Source: Talaromyces rugulosus (lineage: Eukaryota > Ascomycota > Eurotiomycetes > Eurotiales > Trichocomaceae). From it: a stretch of DNA of 64,000 nucleotides. Positions 1 through 8,945 of this stretch are shown here, in pieces. Below the pieces are notes generated by a model, which did not search any database, had not been told where the DNA came from, and worked only from the letters and a program-made list of their open reading frames with translations. The first letter of the stretch is position 1. The number at the start of each line of letters is the position of its first letter. The stretch covers positions 1,612,001 through 1,676,000 of the forward strand of contig NC_049565.1 in assembly GCF_013368755.1 (NCBI RefSeq), in the 5' to 3' direction. The position numbers were made by a program, and so were the translations under genes.

Positions 1-665
1 CTGAAAAAAAGAGAGAAAACACCAATGCCCATTTATAGACTGCGCAAAGAATTATGCATGCAATCGGATGCATGTTCATGCAGCTAGTTAATTCGGAATC
101 GGAGAATGCAAGGTTATGGAAATGGTTAATCGGAGGTCCCCGCGAGGGAACCTGATAATCAATTTACAAATTAAAAAAGTCAAAAGTAATAGTAGTTTGC
201 AAATAAAAGCGCGTGCTAATATTAGAAGCATGCGATATCGCAAAAGTAACGAACAAGTCCGATTTCAACGGTAGTCGACTTGGGATTTCCTAATTGGGCG
301 ACGAGATGAAGGTATACAGGATCGCCCCACATGCGATCCTTGGATGCACAAAGGAGGAACCTTAGCTGGACGACAACTTCACACGTTCTTCCTGTGTAGA
401 GATCCTTCCTAGAATGCTCTAGCGAGAAGAGGTATTAGCAAATAAAAAACCCAATATAGGCAGAGCACGGTCAGTCGAGAGTTAAAGCCGCCCAGTAGTG
501 CGTCCAATTATTACCGGTTGCCCTGCACAATATTCGGCAAGGGAGAAGAGGGGCGTCAACAACCCCTGGCCGACTCGCAAATAAATAGTCTCAGACGCCC
601 GCCATGGGTGACTTCGATGTGTAACGAATTTTTCTGGCCTCTGTCCTGCGATCCTGCGACTCGAC
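1..665. other. intergenic, nothing recognised
   Basis: No coding frame with family character is visible on either strand. Two overlapping short frames near 480-700 have no recognisable motifs and run into the amylase promoter. The segment probably holds the upstream region of the amylase gene. Confidence 0.6.
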
Positions 666-2715
666 ATGGAGCTAAGTGTGAAGTCTCTGTTCCCCTGCTT
701 CTTTAGGCAAAAGCCGCAAGAGCCCTGGAAGGAAATCGAAGGTTTTTGATAATAAAATATTTTTCTTCCTACTATTTAATGCACAGAACTGATGATTTCA
801 TTACAGAAGAGGCGGAGCGAATAGAAAAGTTTCCATCATGGGATTCCTCAGATGAAAACCCGCTCATGATGGAGGCTTTTGAATGGTACGTGCCGCACGA
901 TGGTCGCCATTGGCAGCGTTTGCAGCAAGCACTTGGTGATTTAAAAGAAATTGGGGTCGACAATCTTCTTTTGCCGCCGGGGTGTAAAGCCATGAATCCC
1001 GCGGGGAACGGGTACGACATTTATGACCTGTACGATCTCGGGGAATTCGACCAAAAAGACAGTGTGGCAACAAAATGGGGCACGAAAGAAGAACTGTCGA
1101 GTCTAGCAAAAGCGGCCCAGATGCTGGATATGGGAATTATTTGGGATGCTGTCCTGAATCACAAAGCCGGCGCAGACGATGGAGAAAAGTGTCTTGCTGT
1201 GACAGTTGATCCTCATGGTTCGTACACCAGTCTCATAAGTAAATGAAAACGAAAGTCCCCAAGCTGATACACTGGAATAAGATCGAAACCTCGACCTCAC
1301 AAAACCCGAAGAAATCAAAGCATGGGTAGGCTTTGAGTTTTCTGGTCGTGGAGAGACATACAGCAAGATGAAGTACCACTGGCAACACTTCAACGGCACA
1401 GACTACGATGAGCTAGACAAGAAAAATGGGATCTACAAAATATTTGCACCGGGAAAGGATTGGGCAAAAGACGTTAGCACGGAAAACGGCAATTATGACT
1501 ATCTTATGTTTGCCAATCTCGACCACTCCAACCCGGAAGTGAAGCAGGATATTCTGAACTGGATAGACTGGATTGGTCATCAATTACCGCTGGCCGGCAT
1601 GAGACTTGACGCAGCAAAGCATTATTCGTCTGGATTTCAAATGACCTTGGTAGACCACGCTCGACAAAAGTTTGGGAAGGATTGGTTTGTCGTGAGCGAG
1701 TTTTGGTCAGGAAAGATGACCGAGCTGAAAAAGTATATGGAAGACATGGAAGAAAGAGTGCATCTTTTTGATGCGCCGCTTTGCAACCGACTGTCTGCTA
1801 TTTCTCAAACGCGGGGAGGCGATTTGCGTTTGATCCTTGACAATACATTGGTGGACTATAAGCCAGAGCAAGCAGTGGTAAGTCGATATATTCATCTAGG
1901 ACTAATGTTTTCGATGTTGCACATGTACTGAAAATTATTTCTAGACATTTGTCATGAACCACGATACTGTAAGTTTATGATAAACCACTGTCAACTGGTG
2001 ACTTTCACATGCTTACCTCGATAAACAGCAACCATCACAAGCCCTAGAGGTAAGCTATGACTGTCTTCAAATGTTATTTTAGAATACACCCCCTCACAAC
2101 GAGAATACAGGCTCCAATAGCGCCATTTTTCAAACCAATTGCCTACGCCCTCATTCTCCTTCGCAAACAAGGCTACCCCTGCATCTTTTATGGTGATTTA
2201 TACGGTATTTCAAGTGGTGGTAAAAAGAGCCCACCCATTCCTCCCTCCTGTGAAGGCCGTCTTCCAACTTTAGCTCTCGCACGAAAGCTTTATGCCTACG
2301 GTGAACAGCGAGACTACTTTTCTGACAAAAACTGCATTGGTTTCGTGCGATATGGTAATGCCCGCCATCCTTGGGGCATGGCTTGTGTGATGAGCAATGG
2401 GCTATCGGCCAAAAAGAAGATGTTTGTTGGGAAGAGACACGCCGGCGAGAAATGGACGGATGTGTTGGAGGGTTGTACTACTAATAATACCATCAACCAA
2501 CCGACAATCACAATTGACTCAAAGGGTTATGGTAACTTCCCAGTCTTGGAGATGAGTGTTAGTGTCTGGGTTAATGCTCGAGCCGATGGAAGAGAGAGGT
2601 TTGACCGGCATTTGTGAGTCGATCCTTTTGACATTCCTTCTGCGTTTGGCTCGCGAGGTTTGAGTTTGACTGACTTGGATTGTATTGCAGCAATAGCGAC
2701 ATCTACTCTTACTAA
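666..2715 (+). CDS. intracellular alpha-amylase, GH13 subfamily 5-like
   Basis: Predicted to hydrolyse alpha-1,4-glucosidic bonds in the cytosol; relatives in Aspergillus are linked to starch or alpha-glucan wall metabolism. Seven exons were built by phase and similarity: 666-741, 807-1217, 1282-1877, 1945-1968, 2029-2049, 2111-2613 and 2691-2715, giving 551 residues. Phases close at every junction. The N-terminal block contains AFEWYVP, the region I motif is DAVLNH, and the GH13 catalytic residues are present: nucleophile D272 in GMRLDAAKH, acid/base E302 in VSEFW and D368 in NHDT. The C-terminus ends in the family-like SDIYSY. No signal peptide is seen, which fits an intracellular enzyme. 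Two exons are only 24 and 21 nt long. Residue 365 is Met where the family normally reads Asp (V-D-N-H-D). The first intron (742-806, donor GTTTTT) is the weakest; a start at 779 inside that intron is the alternative. Confidence 0.85.
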
Positions 2716-3035
2716 GTAGGAGTACTGCTACGTGGTTTGCCGAGTTTCTGTCAAAAATGTTTCCTTTTCTACGTGTCCTTCCATCTTGTTGCGGAATGCT
2801 AGCTGTTAACTAGCATGTACTGTACTACTATTACGGGGTCAACGAAAACCAGGGGTGGGTATCTTTAATGTTTTAATGTTGAGAGAATCAATTCGCTTTC
2901 ATAACTACCTAATGCTAATGCTTTCGTTCCAGATCCAACATAGATGCGCTACATATAAAATGGAAAACTAACTACATAGTGCAATGAGCACAATCCTCGT
3001 ACCATATCGTATCGGTCGTAAAAAATAAAGTCCCA
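2716..3035. other. convergent intergenic spacer
   Basis: A 320 bp spacer between two genes that end towards each other. It should hold both 3' ends. No other signal is evident. Confidence 0.6.
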
Positions 3036-5099
3036 TCAAGTGACTTCCACGTCAACACCATGCCTAGAAGAGGTTATTGATTCTGCCTCTAATCCAGTGT
3101 GCAGGTTTGTTTCAGTAGGGGTCACTGTCTCCTGGTTATCAGGCGATGGATACTCGGAGAGAATTTCATCTTCCGTAGGCAGGTGCTCTTCAGGCCCGAA
3201 ATTATCGGGAACTGGGTTGGGTTCATGGTCAATTGATTGAGGCTCGGCGCTCTCGATCGGCGGTTCAACAACTTTCTCAACGAGCGTTTCTGTGGCCTGA
3301 ACTGATGGAGCAGTGCTGGTGGTTTCGTAAATAGGAGGTTCGCTGTGGTTCACTTCTTGAGCCACTCGTTGAACCTCACTAATCCCCTCCACGTACTTCT
3401 CAACTTCAATAGTAGGGACTTCTGTCGAGACTTGGGTTAGGACAGAAGCAAAACTCGTATGATAGACCCGAGTACTAACTGCTGGAAAATCACCGAATCG
3501 AATAGCATCGGACATGTTGCGTCTGGTCTGAGAACTGTATGCCAAGGCGAGGGTGGCAACGAGGATGCTGGCCACGGTGATGATATTCCTGGTGTCACTT
3601 GCCACGATACGAATGTAGTTGAACAAAAGCGTGTGCAGATCAATTTGTTGATTCGGCTTCCTATAGGGGTTTGGACTAAGCGGTTCGAATTTCCGATCGG
3701 TTGATATATCGAATGGCGTTAAGCGGGACTCTGGAATATCTCGGTCACGTTGAGGAGCATAAGCCAGCCCATCGATCTCTTCCTGCGGTAGACATTTCTC
3801 GCTTGAAGCAATTTGAGCAGCTTTCAGCTGGTTTTCCGTCACAAGAGCTGTTTGTTCCTCTTGTATTCGTCTCTCGACCTCGACCTTCACCTCATACGGT
3901 AACCACAGACTGACTTGTACATCGATGCGCTCAATCTCCTTCCAAGCAGCCGTCCAAGCCCCCTCTTTCATCAACCCATTGGCTGCATAAAATCTAACGT
4001 TCCATCTCTTGTGACTTGTATGCTGACCAACATGACATCCACAATCTGGACACGACCGTTCATGAGAGTTATCAGACGACAGGCGACTCTCAGTATCCTC
4101 GTTATTGCTTTCATTCCCTGATTCCCCACAGTCATGTTCGCCAACAAAATGGCCGTGTTCAATTCTTGGCCGTTGCAGCTCTAAACTTTCCAAAAGCCTT
4201 TCTTCCAAGAGCCCATAATCTTCCTGCGGATGTTGAAGGAGAACCCCTCGGTCGCGGAGCAATCCTGAGCCAACAATTTTCTCTTCCAACAGCTTCCATC
4301 GTCGCCAAAACTGCAAAGGCAATACGGTTTCAAGGACCTTGCGATCCGGAAGTTGAATCCCCGGGGCGAGGATGACTGTAGGTGGAAGGACAGTGCAGTG
4401 CAGCAACACAAGAGGGTTTTCTGTTTTGATGGCCGGCTTCTTTGGCGTCCCCCCCGTGGAATTATAACCCTGTAGCCTAGCAAGTGGAGATCCGGGAGAG
4501 CGCATAACTGATGATGGCGAGCCACGATAGGCTGGCCCTCGGCGCCTGGATGGAGTCATGTATTCATCTTCTTCGTCTTCGGTGTACATCTGCATTGCTC
4601 GAACAGAGCTTGGGTGTCTGAACGGCGAATTGCGGTCGCGGATCTTCTGCGGTATCTGGTTGTTGAATGTATTGTAGCTGACATCGCTGTCGTAGACGTC
4701 GCCGGTACTCGGAGGGGCTTGATTGCGAACCATGTCTGCTTTGGAATGCACGACAACGGAATCAGGAACTGAAGACAGCGACGAGCGGCTGGATTCAGAT
4801 TTGGCACCCGCTAGGCGACCATCTGTGAGATCGTCGTCTAGCATTCGATCGTTGGTAGAGTGGCGTCGCGAGGAAGAAGTCGTGTCCGAAGCGTTGTCGT
4901 TGAGCAATTGAGACGCGTCGTGGGTTGCGCTGTCCGCTGTGTCCAAGACATCAGGTGGGATTTCAGCCGTGGCAAAAGTGGTCAGGAGCTCGCCATCAGA
5001 AGCTGTGCGTTGCTTTTCTCGATCAATGGGCTGCTCGTTTGTCGAATCCTCCATTTTCGCAACACTGGGTCGACCGAGTAATATTATCCCCTCCGGCAT
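3036..5099 (-). CDS. hypothetical membrane-anchored fungal protein
   Basis: An intronless frame of 687 residues from the chosen ATG at 5099. ATG 5054 (MEDSTNEQ) is a close alternative, and the frame stays open further upstream to 5516 but reads there like leader or promoter sequence. The first 230 residues are Ser/Asp-rich and probably disordered. A conserved-looking core follows (roughly 235-325) with FWRRWKLLEEK and LLEERLLESLELQRPR. A Cys/His cluster CPDCGCHVGQH sits near residue 350, then a Trp-rich helix-like stretch (WTAAWKEIERIDV). One hydrophobic segment near residues 500-525 (IITVASILVATLALAY) looks like a transmembrane anchor, followed by an acidic tail of about 160 residues. I think relatives are named 'pathway-specific nitrogen regulator' in some fungal annotations, but nothing here shows that role. 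Confidence 0.75.
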   Translation of the reverse strand: MPEGIILLGRPSVAKMEDSTNEQPIDREKQRTASDGELLTTFATAEIPPDVLDTADSATHDASQLLNDNASDTTSSSRRHSTNDRMLDDDLTDGRLAGAKSESSRSSLSSVPDSVVVHSKADMVRNQAPPSTGDVYDSDVSYNTFNNQIPQKIRDRNSPFRHPSSVRAMQMYTEDEEDEYMTPSRRRGPAYRGSPSSVMRSPGSPLARLQGYNSTGGTPKKPAIKTENPLVLLHCTVLPPTVILAPGIQLPDRKVLETVLPLQFWRRWKLLEEKIVGSGLLRDRGVLLQHPQEDYGLLEERLLESLELQRPRIEHGHFVGEHDCGESGNESNNEDTESRLSSDNSHERSCPDCGCHVGQHTSHKRWNVRFYAANGLMKEGAWTAAWKEIERIDVQVSLWLPYEVKVEVERRIQEEQTALVTENQLKAAQIASSEKCLPQEEIDGLAYAPQRDRDIPESRLTPFDISTDRKFEPLSPNPYRKPNQQIDLHTLLFNYIRIVASDTRNIITVASILVATLALAYSSQTRRNMSDAIRFGDFPAVSTRVYHTSFASVLTQVSTEVPTIEVEKYVEGISEVQRVAQEVNHSEPPIYETTSTAPSVQATETLVEKVVEPPIESAEPQSIDHEPNPVPDNFGPEEHLPTEDEILSEYPSPDNQETVTPTETNLHTGLEAESITSSRHGVDVEVT

Positions 5100-5813
5100 G
5101 GGAATGTGGCTGTGCGGCGCAGTCGAGTCGTCGGCGATGTGAAACACAAAGAAAAAAAAAGCCCTACCTTTTACGACAGCAAAGACCGTGTAACGCGTTT
5201 TTGACGAGATTATTTGTGCTGGTTTTGCATCCACAAGGCAAAGGATCAGGCTGGTCTGGAGTTGTTGTTGGGCTGCGCTGGTCGTGTTGACGTCGCCGCG
5301 TCGTGCCGGGCAACGCTGACCGCCAATCACGCCGCGACTCGCTGTTTCATGATAATTGAGACGAGATCTTGCCTCTGATCGCTCAACTCGCCAATATATG
5401 CGTGATTTATGATTGTAATGGCGATGACTCTCACAAATACGAAGGCTGTCGTTTCTTCTAGACATTTGTCGTAGGGCGTTGAAAGGTGACATTGTTATCC
5501 GCGCCTTTTGATTCATAAACGAGGCATTTTTGTCGACTAGACATAGAGGTTACATCTTTGATGTCGGTTTGTCTTCCATGACTAGGGATAGGCATATCGC
5601 GGTGTTCTTCGCGCCCTTTGACAAGGTAAACGACGAGGACAGCAAATGATCAATTGGTACCGCGCGCGGGGTATACATATAAAAAGCCAGTCCCGTTGCA
5701 GGGTCAGAGATACATCGTTTCAATGCTTACAATCATTCTTCCACTTCCTACCTGTTATATCAAACTGGCAATACCTTTGAAGTTCACAAATCTACATCAA
5801 ACATTTCAACCAA
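5100..5813. promoter_or_regulatory. divergent promoter region with TATA box
   Basis: The spacer between the membrane protein and the GNAT gene. A TATAAAA element at 5678-5684 lies about 130 bp upstream of the GNAT start, a plausible TATA box. The minus-strand side carries the open frame extension discussed with the neighbouring gene. Confidence 0.5.
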
Positions 5814-6350
5814 ATGGCTACTGAAAAGCTCCAATTTCGCATTGCAACCCCGGACGATGCAGAGCGAATCCAGCAACTCGTGCAATCTGCGTTTCGCACC
5901 GAGGACAGCAGACCAGACTGGACAGGTCATATTGAACTGGCCACGAACTTCCGAATTGATGTGCAGGAAGTACTGGACAAAATCGTCAGCCCGGAAAACG
6001 TCGTTCTGATAGCCCTGGATAGCAGCAACTCCCTTGCGGCTTCTATCGAGGTAGCCAAGCGTGGCTCTGACTATGGTCGCCTTTCTATGATTGCAGTAGA
6101 TGACCGTTATCAACGCGGCGGTGTTGGGCGCCAGGTCCTCGCCTACGCCGAAGACTACTGTCGACGTACTTGGGGTGTAGAGAAATTCTCACTCAACGCG
6201 CTCTCAACACGCAAGGCACTCATTGAGTGGTACATGCGCCGTGGCTACCACAAGACTGGTGAAACTTCACCGTTTCCACGCGAGAGATTCAGCAATCTAG
6301 CCTTGCCTGCGGATATGTGCTTCGTCGAGTTGGAGAAGAACTTCTCCTAG
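5814..6350 (+). CDS. GNAT family N-acetyltransferase
   Basis: An intronless 178-residue protein with the GNAT fold. The N-terminal strand reads FRIATPDDAERIQQLV, followed by the central strand and acetyl-CoA pyrophosphate loop MIAVDDRYQRGGVGRQVL (QRGGVG matches the Q/RxxGxG/A motif A). The C-terminal part has the usual WYMRRGYHKTGE pattern. It should transfer an acetyl group from acetyl-CoA to an amine; the substrate cannot be read from sequence. The ATG sits in a good context (CCAAATGGC). No targeting signal is seen, so cytosolic or nuclear location is likely. It is distinct from the second GNAT in the window at 45914-46697. Confidence 0.88.
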   Translation: MATEKLQFRIATPDDAERIQQLVQSAFRTEDSRPDWTGHIELATNFRIDVQEVLDKIVSPENVVLIALDSSNSLAASIEVAKRGSDYGRLSMIAVDDRYQRGGVGRQVLAYAEDYCRRTWGVEKFSLNALSTRKALIEWYMRRGYHKTGETSPFPRERFSNLALPADMCFVELEKNFS

Positions 6351-7753
6351 GCTAGGAGATGACTAGAGCAACTCCATAGTATCGCGAAACCGGGGAGATC
6401 CTCCATTCCCGTTATAACGCAATGGAGGTGATGCAGGATAAACTTGAAAGAGTAAGTGTCTGGTGAAACTGGTTTAAATGCAAAATAAGGAATGGACTAG
6501 CGCGCAATCTCTATTTTGGCTTCATCATAACTAGTTCATGTAAGAATACACCAGCACATATACACTAATTTGATTCCAATTTCTATTCTGTACACTGGAA
6601 TTAATACGCATGATAAGTATTTTGAAAATCCCTTTAATTGTGTAGCAGCTTTGATTCGTTCGGCCATTCTTCAACGCTAGCAGATGGTTGACGGGTTGGA
6701 ATTTTCAGTTATATTAATTGATGAACGGCGTTGTATGTATATTATTATAGTTGATAACTGAAGAAGATTATAAAAGCATGTCTGACACCCATGAAACTGT
6801 CAAGGGGGTTGGAGTCGGTTTTCCAGCGTGTAAGTTGCGGGCGGTTCCCCCACAGGGTTGCGTTGAGACAGTGATGTATCAAATTAATTAACCAGTTCAA
6901 AGATCACTCTATTACCAACATATGTATAATCGATAACTTAATTTAAACCCAGAATGTCTAATATACCTATTTTGGCACTCTTGGAAATGACTTGGTGTGT
7001 TATGCGTTCAGTTGATGGCCTAAAAGAATAATAGTAATCAAGTTACAATGTTGACCATATCGGCTTATGAAGTGGCATTCAGGCCTATGATAATATTTGG
7101 ACGTTTTAACAATGAGTTTAGTTATTTCAATATCACACCTTGCTACAAAACGCCAGGGTTCCAGTGCCGTATGACAATGTGCACATAAATACAAATAGCT
7201 GGGCTTTGATTGGAGGTATCCAAGCCGACACATGAAAAGCCCCTGCCTATCTATTTTTGTCAAATCTCTTCTCAACCGCTATCTTCTAAAATAAACCCCA
7301 AAGTATGGGTAGGTACTAACCCTAATAAAATATATTTCTAACCCATCGAGTTTCGCTATGTGCCTACCTGTCTCGCCTACAAGTTACCCGTTACAGCTTG
7401 CAGGCTGGCCAGCGCAGAGACATAGAGTTGTGATGAAGCATGGAAATAGCTTCAGACAAGCCACAATCAAATCGAGACCGATTTTTTGAGGGAAAAGTAA
7501 AAACTAGTGGACAAAGAGATATAAATACTGGTCAAAAGTCTTCCAAATGACTTACTATCGACATAGCAATTCACCTTTACAACGCTCTCATTTCTTCAAT
7601 CTTTATTTGGCTACTGGTAGCCATCTATATATTAATCACTTTTATCATTCACTGAATTTCTATCTTTATCCAACTCGTTCTCAATCAATTCATATCCAGC
7701 AATCCTTTATAAAAAGAAAAAGAAAAAGGAAAACACCTACAAGACCACTGAAA
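6351..7753. promoter_or_regulatory. AT-rich intergenic region with TATA box
   Basis: A 1.4 kb AT-rich spacer with no convincing coding frame. TATAAAT at 7520-7526 lies about 230 bp before the gEgh16-like start and is a likely core promoter. The leader after it is A/T-rich with an AAAAAGAAAAAG-type tract near 7712-7730. Confidence 0.5.
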
Positions 7754-8498
7754 ATGTATACACAAGCTATTCTATACGCTCTTGCCATCGTCCCACTCGT
7801 TTCTGCCCATGGCAAGATCGCAGTTGTCACTGGTGATCTTGGTGGCAATGGTACCGGGCTCGGGATTAGGGGAGCAGCCGTTGCTGGGGCCGGCCCAAAC
7901 TATCTGACCGAGGTCGACACGACTGTGTTTTGGTCAAGCGACATCACTACTGACGATGACATTGGCTATACTGATGAAGCTGGTAAGAACCACCTCAGCG
8001 ATCTCGACAAGGCCATGGAACTCTCTGGCAATACGCTTCCACAGGTCAGCAGCGGCGGATCCATCAAAGGTACATATCATATCGTAACCTCCGACGGAGC
8101 TGGCCCTCTGGAGGCCCTAGTGGACGAAACCGCAACAGCCAAGTGGTCAGAAGCCAAATCTGCAGATGTGACAACCCAGGTACCTGGCGATGACGGGTGG
8201 ATTTCGACTTCAAACAAGCGTGACCTGATGAGCCGGATGGTCGGTAGCCTTGCCAAGCGTAGAAATGCTGTGAATGTTAATAAGGACTATGTGAGAACTT
8301 TTGAACTGCTCAATTTAAGACACCACGCTAATATTTGGGTAGCCGTTTGCTATCGATATCCCGTCTGGGACCAGCTGTTCGGGCACTGTGAACGGCTTGA
8401 AAAATGTCTGCCTTGTCAAGGTATCTAACAATAACGAGAATGGTCCGTTCGGTGGTGTATTTGCTGTGCAGATGCCCTCATCGAGCTCTTCCAAGTAG
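7754..8498 (+). CDS. secreted gEgh16/Gas1-type protein
   Basis: A 230-residue predicted secreted protein of the gEgh16 family, which includes Blumeria gEgh16 and Magnaporthe Gas1/Gas2, expressed in infection structures; biochemical function is unknown. Exons are 7754-8290 and 8343-8498, with a 52 bp intron that has a GCTAAT branch site. A signal peptide is clear (MYTQAILYALAIVPLVSAHG). Family blocks follow: GDLGGNGTGLGI, GGSIKGTYH, TSDGAGPLEALVD, TTQVPGDDG, and the C-terminal CLVK..GPFGGVFAVQM with a short Ser-rich tail. Several dibasic KR sites occur near residues 157-175, a pattern compatible with Kex2 processing. The start at 7754 is chosen because the open frame upstream to 7547 lies in the leader and would bury the signal peptide. 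Confidence 0.85.
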
Positions 8499-8945
8499 GA
8501 TGGACTCGAGTTATTTCCATCAGACTATCCAGACAAGTATTTGACAGCCCATGGAGATGTCTTGTGAATATTCCTCAATCGAGATCAAGAATAACGAGGG
8601 GTCTTCGAACTAAACTTTCGAACTGAACACGGAGCTGGACGTTGGTACTTTAACATCCTGCATAGCTGTTAACTAGCCAATCCCAAAATGGAACAGCTTT
8701 TTAAACATTGAACATGTAATGAGCATGTCAGTATACCAATCGCATATCTGGTTTTGCCTATTTCTAGTGTAATTTTGCGCCTTGCAAGAATCGCGTAGTT
8801 AAAAAGATCATTCCAGTCTAAGTATCGTTGCTGATTACAAATTTGGCCCAAAGAAATCGCACCAGCAGGGGGGCCACTTCAAACCCGAAAAAAGGCAACA
8901 TAGTTATGAATGTGCAACACCCAACCCGAATTTTCAGATAAAACA
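8499..8945. other. convergent intergenic spacer
   Basis: A 447 bp spacer between genes that end towards each other. No coding family or structured repeat is visible. Confidence 0.55.

Noticed and set aside
746..2617. Amylase region as a pseudogene with several stops
   Set aside because: All interruptions are removed by introns with proper splice sites and consistent phase, and catalytic residues are intact.
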